Shown: piece after piece, positions 27,697 to 37,397 of the stretch
Layout of the letters: each line of letters begins with the position of its first letter
Numbering within the stretch: position 1 is the stretch's first letter
Origin: Desulfobacula sp964636495
Lineage (GTDB): Bacteria; Desulfobacterota; Desulfobacteria; Desulfobacterales; Desulfobacteraceae
Reading direction: 5' to 3'
Assembly: GCA_964636495.1 (NCBI GenBank)
Contig: CAZWSL010000013.1
Span: 1-64,000 of the forward strand
Length of the DNA: 64,000 nucleotides
The notes under the pieces: generated by a model
What the model was told of the DNA's origin: nothing
The model's database searches: none
What the model saw: the letters and a program-made list of their open reading frames with translations, nothing else
Program-made: the position numbers and the translations under genes

Positions 27697-27918
27697 ATGG
27701 ATAAAAAAAAACTTTCGGCAGCAATGTCTGCAGTATTTGCTTATATCAAAACATCTGAAGAGGCTGCAGCTTTTAACGCTGCTCAATCTTTGGAGCCTGT
27801 GGAAGAAGTTGAATCTCATATGCATAGAATCATGCAGCCAGGTAATATATGGGGGATTTCAGGACGTCAGGCGCATATGCAGAGCAATACAATGATGCAG
27901 ATGAGAGTGTTTAAATAA
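27697..27918 (+). CDS. Small transcarboxylase-associated subunit, soluble OadG/MmdD-like
   Basis: 73 residues from ATG 27697 (MDKKKLSAAMSAVFAYI), with AAGGAAG upstream; an ATG at 27667 overlaps the previous gene and lacks a site. The C-terminus WGISGRQAHMQSN resembles the W..aGRQ...N end of OadG/MmdD gamma or delta subunits, but the N-terminal membrane helix of those subunits is missing. In sodium-pump decarboxylases this tail binds the carboxyltransferase. Its place between the 12S- and 5S-type genes supports a structural role in a soluble complex. Similarity judged by eye. Confidence 0.65.
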   Translation: MDKKKLSAAMSAVFAYIKTSEEAAAFNAAQSLEPVEEVESHMHRIMQPGNIWGISGRQAHMQSNTMMQMRVFK

Positions 27919-27954
27919 AAAGCTGTTAATAATAAAATAATCAGGAGAAAATCA

Positions 27955-29976
27955 ATGAGTGAACATAATCAGGTAAAAAAAGTTGAAATGAATTATGCCA
28001 AAGACAGACCTAAAGCAGAAAATCCGCTGCTGGTTGAAGATATTTCACTTCGGGACGGGCACCAGTCTCTTTTTGCAACAAGGGGAAGAACAGAAGATAT
28101 GATTCCGGTTGCAGAAAAAATGGATGAGATCGGTTTCTGGGCTGCAGAGGTGTGGGGTGGTGCAACTTTTGATGCCATGCACAGATTTCTTGGTGAAGAT
28201 CCATGGGAAAGGCTTAGAACCCTTAAAAGATATTTCAAGAAGACAAAACTGTCTATGCTGCTGCGTGGACAGAATCTTGTAGGATATAGAAACTATGCAG
28301 ATGATGTGGCAAAACTGTTTGTCAAAAAAACCGTTGATAATGGAATGGATATCTTCAGAACATTTGATGCTTTAAACGATTATCGCAATTTTGAAACTGT
28401 TGTACCTGTTATTAAAGAGTGCGGTGCCCATTTCCAGGGCTGCATCTGCTATACTCTGACCGAACCCAGACTTGGCGGTGATGTTTATAATATTGACTAC
28501 TATATCCAAAAGGCAAAAGATCTTGAAGATATGGGAGCTGACAGCATCTGTGTGAAGGATATGGCAGGACTCTTGGCACCGTATGATGCCTATGAACTTG
28601 TAAAAGCCTTGAAGGAGAATGTCAAACCATTGATTCATCTCCACAGTCATTTTACTTCTGGCATGTCTTCTCTGACCCATTTAAAAGCCATTGAAGCAGG
28701 TGTTGATATTATTGATACCTGTATGACTCCCTATGCATACAGGACCTCCCATGCAGCACTGGAACCCTTTGTAATGACACTTCTTGGAACAAACAGGGAT
28801 ACGGGTTTTGATATACATGCCCTTGCTGAAATTAATGAGATTTTTGAAAAAGATGTTATGCCCAAGTACAAACACCTGCTTGATGACAGCAAAATTTCTA
28901 TTATTGATATCAATGTTCTTTTACACCAGACACCGGGCGGCATGCTGTCAAATCTGGTCAATCAGCTGAAAGAGATGGATGCTCTTGACAAAATTGATGA
29001 AGTTTACAAACAGCTTCCAAAGGTGAGAAAAGAGCTTGGTCAGATTCCACTGGTCACTCCGACAAGCCAGATTGTTGGGACACAGACTGTTAATAATGTC
29101 CTTTTTGATACACCTGATGATCGATACAAAATGATAACAGCCCAGGTAAAAGATCTCTGTTACGGATTATATGGAAAAACAAGCGTACCCATAGACAGTG
29201 ATGTACAGAAAAAAGCGCTCAAAGGATATGACAGAGGTGAAGAGCCAATTACATGCCGGCCTGCCGCAGTTCTGCAGCCGGAACTTGAAAAAGCTGCTCA
29301 AGAGATTGGAGATCTTGCCATCGATGATGAAGATCTTATTGTTTATGCTCTATTTCCTGTTACTGGTAAAAAATATCTGATGCAGAAATATGGTAAGGAG
29401 CAGGTGCCGGAAAGCTTAAGACCCATTACCCTTGATGATGTTGAAAAACAGGATCAGATGATTGAAAAAGCCAGAAAAGGTGAACTGGTAGAAAAAACCA
29501 GTCTGGAAACTGCCCCTGAAAAAAGTGAGAATTCAAGAACATTTAACGTTTTTGTCGATGGTGAATATTTTGAAGTCGGTGTTGATGAGGTGGGGGGCAG
29601 TCCTGTTATTACTTATGCAGCACCCCAGGCTGCACCGCCGGCACCGGCACAGGCTCCTGTCCAGCCAGCACCGGCAGCAGCTTCTCCAGCCCCTGCACCG
29701 GAAAAACCAGAGAAAGAGCCGGAACCTGCTCCAGAACCGGTACCAGAGCCTGTTTCTTCATCTGGAACTTCTGTTTCAGCTCCCATGCCAGGCATGGTCA
29801 TAAAATATGAAAAAAATGTTGGTGATCCGATTAATGAGGGTGAAACCATTGTTGTCATAGAAGCGATGAAAATGGAAAATGCGCTTCCTTCACCGGCAAG
29901 CGGTGTTGTAAAAGCTATAAATTTCAAGAGCGGAGATTCAGTTGCTAAAGGAGAAACACTTGCTGTAATCGAATAG
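27955..29976 (+). CDS. Pyruvate/oxaloacetate carboxyltransferase fused to biotin carrier (5S-1.3S fusion)
   Basis: 673 residues. The N-terminal ~300 are a metal-dependent TIM barrel: EDISLRDGHQSLFATRGR and GFWAAEVWGGATFDAMHRFL with HLHSHFT metal ligands. The conserved carboxylase domain follows (to ~500). After a Pro/Ala/Glu-rich linker (~555-605), the end is a biotinyl domain with EAMKMENALPSP, Lys639 being the biotin site. It accepts or donates CO2 between pyruvate and biotin. With the 12S-type subunit upstream it would complete methylmalonyl-CoA + pyruvate to propionyl-CoA + oxaloacetate (or the reverse). It is also OadA-like, but no OadB is near. Confidence 0.9.
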   Translation: MSEHNQVKKVEMNYAKDRPKAENPLLVEDISLRDGHQSLFATRGRTEDMIPVAEKMDEIGFWAAEVWGGATFDAMHRFLGEDPWERLRTLKRYFKKTKLSMLLRGQNLVGYRNYADDVAKLFVKKTVDNGMDIFRTFDALNDYRNFETVVPVIKECGAHFQGCICYTLTEPRLGGDVYNIDYYIQKAKDLEDMGADSICVKDMAGLLAPYDAYELVKALKENVKPLIHLHSHFTSGMSSLTHLKAIEAGVDIIDTCMTPYAYRTSHAALEPFVMTLLGTNRDTGFDIHALAEINEIFEKDVMPKYKHLLDDSKISIIDINVLLHQTPGGMLSNLVNQLKEMDALDKIDEVYKQLPKVRKELGQIPLVTPTSQIVGTQTVNNVLFDTPDDRYKMITAQVKDLCYGLYGKTSVPIDSDVQKKALKGYDRGEEPITCRPAAVLQPELEKAAQEIGDLAIDDEDLIVYALFPVTGKKYLMQKYGKEQVPESLRPITLDDVEKQDQMIEKARKGELVEKTSLETAPEKSENSRTFNVFVDGEYFEVGVDEVGGSPVITYAAPQAAPPAPAQAPVQPAPAAASPAPAPEKPEKEPEPAPEPVPEPVSSSGTSVSAPMPGMVIKYEKNVGDPINEGETIVVIEAMKMENALPSPASGVVKAINFKSGDSVAKGETLAVIE

Positions 29977-30170
29977 TTAAAAGCGCTCAATGGCAGTTCA
30001 ATATCTGCTGTATGAAATTTCAGGAAACCTGTTTTCCAGGGAGTACCTTTAATAAATATATGGCAGATATTAAAAATTAAAGTTTGAAATGTGAATCTGT
30101 ATCCTGGAATGGATATAGTCCTTATATGAGTTTGGTGGTTTTAAGTAAAAACTGCAGATGGAGATTAAGA

Positions 30171-30848
30171 ATGACCTTTGAAACAAGAGAAGAACTTCTT
30201 GAAAAATATGTAAAAATGGATAAGCCGGAATGCCCTGACTGCGGCTGTAAAATGTCATTGTGGGAGGTCCCGCCTATTAACTTCAGTGATGGATTGGGGT
30301 GGGGATCCCCATTTTTGTTTGTATGTTTTAATGATGACTGTTCAAGTTATAAAAAAGGGTGGGAGCATCTTGATGACACTATGTCGACAACTGCATCCTA
30401 CAGGTGCTATGTTGAACCCGGACAGAATAATTTTGAGTATATGCCTGTGTTCAGCCCGATGGGAGCCCAGGGCGGAAAACTGGACGATGAGGTTCTTATC
30501 CGTGAGGAGGCAAAAAGGGAACTGCTGAAAAAGACATTTTCAATTTTAACAGATTACTATATCTCAAAGGACTGGGATGAAATTTTAAAGATTTGTCTTG
30601 ATCCCAGTATACCTCCAAAAGCACGTCTGAAAGCAGTTCAGATGATAGGAGAAATCGGCGGTATTGAGGCAATAGAGCATTTGCTGAACCACAAATTTCC
30701 AACTCCGGTTCTGCAGGAGAATGTTAATAATGCTGTAAACCAGCTTCATGAAAGGCATTTTACCCGTGAATGCCCTTTTTGTGCAGAGATTATTAAAAAA
30801 CGGGCTACGCTTTGCATGCACTGCAATAAAAAGGTGTCAAAAGCATAG
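30171..30848 (+). CDS. Zinc-ribbon protein with two terminal zinc sites and a helical repeat middle
   Basis: 225 residues from ATG 30171 (MTFETREELLEKY), with GGAG upstream; a more 5' start at 30084 lacks support. N-terminal cysteines C21-x2-C24 and C52-x4-C57 flank an aromatic segment (GLGWGSPFLFVCFNDDC). The middle (~125-195) has HEAT-like helices (PPKARLKAVQMIGEIGGIEA). The end has a short zinc ribbon, C201-x2-C204 and C215-x2-C218 in CPFCAEIIKKRATLCMHC. Similar proteins occur in sulfate reducers without known function. Likely protein- or nucleic-acid-binding; inference only. Confidence 0.75.
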   Translation: MTFETREELLEKYVKMDKPECPDCGCKMSLWEVPPINFSDGLGWGSPFLFVCFNDDCSSYKKGWEHLDDTMSTTASYRCYVEPGQNNFEYMPVFSPMGAQGGKLDDEVLIREEAKRELLKKTFSILTDYYISKDWDEILKICLDPSIPPKARLKAVQMIGEIGGIEAIEHLLNHKFPTPVLQENVNNAVNQLHERHFTRECPFCAEIIKKRATLCMHCNKKVSKA

Positions 30849-30957
30849 ACTGAAATATTATAATCCATTGTAAAATGCCTTGAATATTTGCTTTAGTTTA
30901 TAAATTTCCATATAATATTCAAATGAGATTTTATCGGATTAACAATAAGGAGAAGCA

Positions 30958-31458
30958 ATGACACAACCTGATAATTTTTTAAGGGACAAACATATACTTG
31001 CTGTTGATGATGAGAAAGATATCATTGAAACCATACAGGAAATTCTGATTGATACCAAGGTGGATTCTGCCCTTGATTATGAAACAGCCTCAGCAAAAAT
31101 TTCCAGGACTCAATATGACCTTGCCATCCTTGATATAATGGGTGTAAATGGAATTAAACTTCTTGAAGAGTGTGTGTCAAGAAATATTCCTGCAATAATG
31201 CTTACCGCTAATTCAATGAACCCAGATTCCCTTGTGGAATCCATAAAAAAAGGCGCTATCTCCTATCTTTCCAAAGAGCATTTAAGTGAGCTTGATTCAT
31301 TGATCAATGAGTTGCTGGGTGCCAAGGAAGAAGGCAGACAGACCTGGAAACTGCTGTTTGATAAATTAGGCAGCTATTTTGACAAACGCTTTGGTAGAAA
31401 CTGGAAAGATGATGACAGGGAATTCTGGGAAAAGTTTAATAAAACGCATTATATGTGA
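30958..31458 (+). CDS. Stand-alone response regulator (receiver domain)
   Basis: 166 residues. Receiver residues are complete: acidic pair D17-D18 (AVDDEKD), phosphoacceptor D59 (LAILDIMG), T83 (IMLTANS) and K106 (YLSKEH). After the domain (~120) comes a short charged helical tail (RFGRNWKDDDREFW) with no recognised output domain. AAGGAG precedes the ATG. No histidine kinase is in the window, so its partner is elsewhere. Convergent with the ABC export operon, whose last stop is six bases away; any link to the PAS-containing adaptor there is speculative. Confidence 0.92.
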   Translation: MTQPDNFLRDKHILAVDDEKDIIETIQEILIDTKVDSALDYETASAKISRTQYDLAILDIMGVNGIKLLEECVSRNIPAIMLTANSMNPDSLVESIKKGAISYLSKEHLSELDSLINELLGAKEEGRQTWKLLFDKLGSYFDKRFGRNWKDDDREFWEKFNKTHYM

Positions 31459-31464
31459 TATTGG

Positions 31465-32638
<1,174 letters not shown>

Positions 32639-32649
<11 letters not shown>

Positions 32650-33307
32650 GGATCATCCCGTCCTCCATTCTGACATAGCCTTTGCACAGCCTTGCAATGG
32701 TCATATCATGGGTGATGACAAAAATGGTAGTTCCATCTTCATGGTTCAGGCGAATAAATAGTTCCATGATCTCCTGTCCTACCTGGTTATCCAGGGCTCC
32801 TGTGGGTTCGTCTGCCAGAATGATGGATGGCTGTCCCACAAGTGCCCGGGCAATGGCCACTCTCTGCTGTTGACCACCGGACAATTCCGTTGGCCTGTGG
32901 TCTGACCGATCCAGCATTCCAACTTTGTCAAGAACATTTTGTGCTGCCTTTTGGCGATCCATTTTTGGAATGCCCCTGTACACCAGGGGGAGAGCTACAT
33001 TTTGCAAGGCTGTCAGCCTGGAGAGAAGGTTGAACTGCTGAAAGACAAATCCGATTTTTTTGTTCCGGATTTCAGAAAGGGTATTGTCGCTCAGGTCGGC
33101 CACCCGTTTGCTGTCCAGGTAGTAGGAACCTGCAGTGGGAGTATCCAGAAGGCCGATGATATTCATGAGGGTGGATTTCCCACAACCCGACTGACCGACA
33201 ATGGATAAAAGATCTCCGCTGTTAATGGTCAGGGTGGCCCCTTTAAGTACTTCCACTTTCACCGGGCCCATGTGGTAAGATTTATATATTTTGTTCAGTT
33301 CAATCAT
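32639..33307 (-). CDS. ABC transporter ATP-binding protein, MacB/LolD type
   Basis: 222 residues. Walker A GQSGCGKSTL, Q-loop FQQFNLL, signature LSGGQQQRVAIARAL and Walker B ILADEPTGALD are all intact. The sequence style (IELNKIYKSYHMG, DTPTAGSYYLD) is that of the MacB/LolD/FtsE group that pairs with FtsX-like permeases. It powers the adjacent permease; 30 bp downstream of the PAS-adaptor gene. Confidence 0.93.
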
Positions 33308-33337
33308 TATTTTTTTGATTTTTTTTATTTCAATGCC

Positions 33338-35101
33338 TTACTCATCGGTTCCCGGCATGAAATATACCCGGTCTCCTCGCTCCAGTCCTTTCAGGATTTC
33401 CACTGCATTCAATGTGGTTATACCAGTGGTAACCTCGACTTGTCTTATTTTGATGCCCTCCATGATCTTTACCCATTTTTTATTGTCCCTTATCTCCACG
33501 GCTGCCAGGGGAATCATTAATGCTTTTGGGTTGTCATAGACAACAATTTCAAGATTTGTGGACATGCCCAGGCGGATCTTTTTCTGCTGCTCCTGGGTCA
33601 GACGGTCAATGGCTACCCCCACGGCGAACATGGGCCTTTCCCCGTCCTTGGATACAGCATTGGAGGCTATATGGCGGACATTACCGGTCAGGGAAAGATC
33701 TGCAAAGGCATCCCCTGACACATTGACCTTCTGGCCAAACCGGATTTTGCCAATATCGATCTCATCCACCCTGGCTTTGATTGAAAAACCGTCCAGATTA
33801 CCGATACTTATGAGAACATCTCCCTGTGAGACTGACATTCCAGGTTCCACATCTTTAAATTCTTTGTCTCCATCCCGGCCTTTGGATCGTTTTATGATGA
33901 TGCCGGATACCGGAGCATGAATCGTGGACAGATCCAGTTTTTTCTGGAGATCTTCAAGATTTGTTCTGGCATTGGCAAGTTCCATCCTGGCAATATCCAG
34001 ATTCTCCTTGCTTGCCTGATAGAGTATCGAGTCCAATGCCTCCTTTGATGCGATTAAATCGAGCTGCTGATTGGTGTACTCAGATTGAGCGGATTGAAAC
34101 TCAGACCTGGAAACAATCCCCTTTTCAAACAGAATCCGGCTCTCTTCAAGTTTTCTTTTGGAGGAATCCAGGCTGTTGCCTGCTTTTGTAAAGGAGCGCT
34201 TTGCAGTTGAAACTTCTGAACTTTTTTCCCAATCCATGAGCTGTTTGAAATTCTGTTCAGCCTTGATGTATGAAGCCTTAGCCTCTCTGAAACTTACCAT
34301 AAGTTTGTCCGTATCCATGGCAATCAGCCGATCTCCCTTATCTGCCTTTTCATCATAAACAAAAAATATTTCCCTGATTTTGCCGTCAAAAGGAGCCATA
34401 ATATAAATTTCTTCCAATGGAGCTACAAAACCGGAAAGGGAAACAGAGGATGTTAGAGGCTTAACCATGACCTCGGCAGCTCTCATGCCGGCTCTCTGTT
34501 CTTCTTGTTTCTCCCTTAAAAACATTGTGCCGGATAAGACATCCTGGTTCCATAGATAATAACCTGTTCCTGAAAATCCCAGAATCACAATAAAGGTAAT
34601 AAAGAGTTTGATCCATTGCACTTTTTTCAAAGCTGATTCCAGTTGTTTATTTGTTTCTTCTGCCTTGATAAAAGCCTTTCTGAGCTGGAGATTCAGGGCT
34701 TTTTCCTTTTCACGGCTTTTGGTGATTTCCGTAATGTCATTGAATACAACCACCACCCCTGCATCCCTGCCAGCATCATCAGCACCTGCCTTTAAATAGG
34801 AAGTTGCCACGGATAATACCCTTGAACTGCCATCTTTCAGGATATAATCTACTGTAGAGGTCTTGCCTACCCCGGCATCATAGACTGCATCCAGGATAGT
34901 CTGGCAAAAAAGATCGTTGCCTTCCATCTCCACCATAAAAACCTGGCCAAAGGGCTTGTCCCTGACCGTATCCGCTTTCATTCCCAATATCTGTGCAGCC
35001 GGATTGTTGAATAAGGTGACAATGCCCTGGGGATCCAGTGCCATCACCCCTTCATTCATACTTTCTATGATACGCTGGTTAAAGGCTATTGTTCCGGCCA
35101 T
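33338..35101 (-). CDS. PAS domain-HlyD/MacA periplasmic adaptor fusion
   Basis: 587 residues. Residues ~8-128 are a PAS domain (SMNEGVMALDPQGIVTLFNN, ending VVVVFNDITEITKSREKEKA). A coiled coil (129-162) leads to one membrane helix (~164-185, IKLFITFIVILGFSGTGYYL). The rest is a membrane-fusion protein: barrel-sandwich segment APFDGKIREI, long alpha-helical hairpin (~270-380), second lipoyl half IHAPVSGIIIKRS and beta-barrel domains. Topology puts PAS in the cytoplasm and the adaptor in the periplasm. Its ATG lies inside the end of the upstream outer-membrane factor gene (16-bp overlap), giving coupled translation and supporting the start. The usual adaptor has only a short N-terminal anchor, so a sensor on an efflux adaptor is unusual. 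It presumably bridges the MacB-like pair to the TolC-like protein. Confidence 0.88.
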   Translation of the reverse strand: MAGTIAFNQRIIESMNEGVMALDPQGIVTLFNNPAAQILGMKADTVRDKPFGQVFMVEMEGNDLFCQTILDAVYDAGVGKTSTVDYILKDGSSRVLSVATSYLKAGADDAGRDAGVVVVFNDITEITKSREKEKALNLQLRKAFIKAEETNKQLESALKKVQWIKLFITFIVILGFSGTGYYLWNQDVLSGTMFLREKQEEQRAGMRAAEVMVKPLTSSVSLSGFVAPLEEIYIMAPFDGKIREIFFVYDEKADKGDRLIAMDTDKLMVSFREAKASYIKAEQNFKQLMDWEKSSEVSTAKRSFTKAGNSLDSSKRKLEESRILFEKGIVSRSEFQSAQSEYTNQQLDLIASKEALDSILYQASKENLDIARMELANARTNLEDLQKKLDLSTIHAPVSGIIIKRSKGRDGDKEFKDVEPGMSVSQGDVLISIGNLDGFSIKARVDEIDIGKIRFGQKVNVSGDAFADLSLTGNVRHIASNAVSKDGERPMFAVGVAIDRLTQEQQKKIRLGMSTNLEIVVYDNPKALMIPLAAVEIRDNKKWVKIMEGIKIRQVEVTTGITTLNAVEILKGLERGDRVYFMPGTDE

Positions 35102-36624
35102 TTGTCGTATTCCTTATTATAGTCTATTTTCCAGGTATCAAGGGTGGTACCTATAATCGTATCCAGGGAAGTCAGTGCGTTGAGATAGGCAATTTTTGCG
35201 TTAAGTTCATTATTCAGGATGTCAACCAATTCATTTTGAAAAGAGAGAACTTGAAAATTGGTTGTTCGCCCAACTGTCAGTTTTTCTTTTTCTACAGCCA
35301 GTTTTTTTTTTGACAGGATCCTGGAGCGTTCAGCCATGCGAACCTGCTTAAGCCGGGTTTCCACTTCACGAACCGCATCGCTGACCTCCAGTTCAATGTT
35401 CTGTTCAATCTCTTCTTTGGAAATTTTAGCCTGCTTCAAGGCTGTTGTTGCTGCAATCAAGCTTTGTTCCCGTGTCAAATCTCCGTACAGTGGAATACGA
35501 AGATTAAGTCCCACCTGCCAGGATTCGGAATTTGTATTATTTTCAAACCGCTGATTTTTGTCTGCAGCTGAATATCTGCCCACAAAATCAAGATTCCATT
35601 TCATATTATCCCGGGCCAGGATCACTGATATTTCAGCCTTTTTCAGGTCCATAACTGCATTGAGGTAGTCAGCTCTGTTTTTGAATGCCATTTTCAGACA
35701 ATTTTCCAGATCTGGATGCACCGCAGAGAGATCAGTTTCTTCAATGGGACGTATCCGGGTATTTCTATCAAGATCCAGAATCTTAAGCAGTTGGATCCTG
35801 GCATTATCTAGGCCGTTGAGCGCAGTTTCATAGGAAAATTCCTGATTAGCCAGATCTGATTCATTCTGGATGATTTCGTTGGCCGGCATACGCCCCATGG
35901 AAATGAGAAGTTTGTTAACCTCCATGTTAGCTTTTGACTGCTCTACGGACATCCTTATGATATCAAGCTGACGAACGGTCTGTGCATAATTCCTAAAGGC
36001 CTGAATTGTCTCATTTACCACTGAAATTATTGTGTCGCGCATACTCAGCAGACTGGATTGTTCCCTCATCCGGGCCAGGGTTACGGATGCAGTATTCACA
36101 TTAATGCCAAAACCTTTGAGCAGGGGCTGGGTGAAATCTATTTGCCAGGTATTGTCTCTGGTCCACTCTTCAAAGGTGGTATTGGTATCTGAAAACTGAT
36201 CAGATCTGTTCCAGGAAAAGGTGAACGCTCCGCCGGTTTTGACAGGTTTTACCACTTCTATACTTGAGTTAATACTCCTGTCCGTAGTTGTGGTTCTGTC
36301 TTCCCCGCCTTTGGTCCGGGTCTTTGAACCTGACATGGCCGGACTTGAGTTTAAGGTTATATCAGTATTGAATTTATCTTCAGCCACATTGAGATCAAAT
36401 TTCTCAACTACCCGGTTCAGGTAGGCACTCTTTACTGTCCTGTTTGAACGAAGCGCAACAGTGATAGCCTCTGGCAGGGTAAGTTCCATGGAAGGTGTCT
36501 GGGTTCCAGGGAAGTAAGCGGTATTGGCAGTGACAGCCAAAATTGGGAGAGGCCTGGCTGACTGTATCAGCACGGTTAAAAACAGTAAGCCACAATAAAG
36601 CAAATACGATCTTGCGTTCTGCAT
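35086..36624 (-). CDS. TolC-family outer-membrane efflux protein
   Basis: 512 residues. A hydrophobic N-terminal signal (LLYCGLLFLTVLIQSARPLP) is followed by two outer-membrane-efflux repeats rich in long amphipathic helices; LTLPEAITVALRSNRTVKSA is the typical start of repeat one. It forms the trimeric outer-membrane channel. First gene of the export operon; the 191-bp spacer upstream (36625-36815) likely holds its promoter. Confidence 0.9.
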   Translation of the reverse strand: MQNARSYLLYCGLLFLTVLIQSARPLPILAVTANTAYFPGTQTPSMELTLPEAITVALRSNRTVKSAYLNRVVEKFDLNVAEDKFNTDITLNSSPAMSGSKTRTKGGEDRTTTTDRSINSSIEVVKPVKTGGAFTFSWNRSDQFSDTNTTFEEWTRDNTWQIDFTQPLLKGFGINVNTASVTLARMREQSSLLSMRDTIISVVNETIQAFRNYAQTVRQLDIIRMSVEQSKANMEVNKLLISMGRMPANEIIQNESDLANQEFSYETALNGLDNARIQLLKILDLDRNTRIRPIEETDLSAVHPDLENCLKMAFKNRADYLNAVMDLKKAEISVILARDNMKWNLDFVGRYSAADKNQRFENNTNSESWQVGLNLRIPLYGDLTREQSLIAATTALKQAKISKEEIEQNIELEVSDAVREVETRLKQVRMAERSRILSKKKLAVEKEKLTVGRTTNFQVLSFQNELVDILNNELNAKIAYLNALTSLDTIIGTTLDTWKIDYNKEYDKWPEQ

Positions 36625-36815
36625 ATAAAAAATTTCTCTGAGACGTTATGACAACCTTGGCTATAAGATCAATCAACTGCTATGTGACAGATTTGGGACG
36701 ACTTTATTGATAATATACAGCATCAATGTTCAGCCGGTTTATATCTTTTTATCATGTTTTATAAAGATTACACTATTATCTACCACCCGGGCAGACAATC
36801 ATAATGTTTACAACC

Positions 36816-37205
36816 TCAGCCGCCGCCGCTGTTTTCATCTTTTGTCCGGTCAAACATGTCATAGCATTTGACATGCTTCCACTTGTTACCTTGTTTTTCT
36901 TCGCACTTGTGAATAGTCAGGCGTGGTTTGTAGTCAGCCTTTTTTTGTCTTTTGCTGCTAAAATATTTTCTTACATTGGTTCCATCATTGCTATTCACTA
37001 ATACCCGGATCTTGTGATTTTTCAGATTCTTCAGTCCGATACATCCTGTTGACATCCCTCCCCAACTAGATTTACACTCCAAAAACCAGCCATTGTCTTT
37101 CCATTCACATCCTCTGCCCGCATTGCACTGGGCAGTCAACAAAAAGAAACATGCAGAAAATGCAAAAACAGAAACAATTTTTTTGTAAAACCTTTTTATT
37201 TTCAT
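36816..37205 (-). CDS. Small secreted cysteine-containing protein, hypothetical
   Basis: 129 residues. The first ~29 form a signal peptide (basic KIKRFYKK, hydrophobic VFAFSACFFLL, cleavage after QCNA). The mature part is basic, with Trp-rich start (GCEWKDNGWFLECKSSWGG) and five cysteines, possibly disulfide-bonded. It ends in a Gly-rich DENSGGG. Not recognised. It sits just upstream of, and in the same direction as, the TolC-type export operon, so it could be an exported cargo or unrelated; the sequence does not decide. Confidence 0.6.
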   Translation of the reverse strand: MKIKRFYKKIVSVFAFSACFFLLTAQCNAGRGCEWKDNGWFLECKSSWGGMSTGCIGLKNLKNHKIRVLVNSNDGTNVRKYFSSKRQKKADYKPRLTIHKCEEKQGNKWKHVKCYDMFDRTKDENSGGG

Positions 37206-37325
37206 AATATTACCTCATCATAATAGGCATAAATGCTTTTCTGCCTTTTGTCAATAAATAGAAAAGAGTTTTTTATAGTTGTTTGAGCTTTTTCTTACAA
37301 AGAGTGAATCGTTGATGAAGAGCCT

Positions 37326-37340
37326 GCCGGTAACACCGGC
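37326..37340. repeat. Short GC hairpin upstream of the TRAP operon terminator
   Basis: GCCGGT-AAC-ACCGGC is a perfect 6-bp stem with a 3-base loop, in the spacer between dctM and the secreted Cys protein. A second, longer hairpin lies 20 bases away at 37361-37388. Role unclear; may help end or stabilise transcripts. Confidence 0.4.
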
Positions 37341-37360
37341 CTGCCGCGGGTTGCAGATAT

Positions 37361-37388
37361 AAACCCACCGGTTGATGCCGGTGGGTTT
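37361..37388 (-). terminator. Probable terminator of the TRAP/catabolic operon
   Basis: AAACCCACCGG (37361-37371) pairs with CCGGTGGGTTT (37378-37388), an 11-bp perfect stem with a 6-base loop. It starts 9 bases beyond the dctM stop on the minus strand. The trailing sequence on that strand is only UUUAUAU, a weak U-tract, so termination may be partial. Confidence 0.6.
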
Positions 37389-37397
37389 ATGGTCTTT

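Noticed and set aside
29613..29990. Minus-strand ORF rich in Gly and Ala
   Set aside because: It is the antisense of the Pro/Ala linker and biotin domain of the carboxyltransferase.
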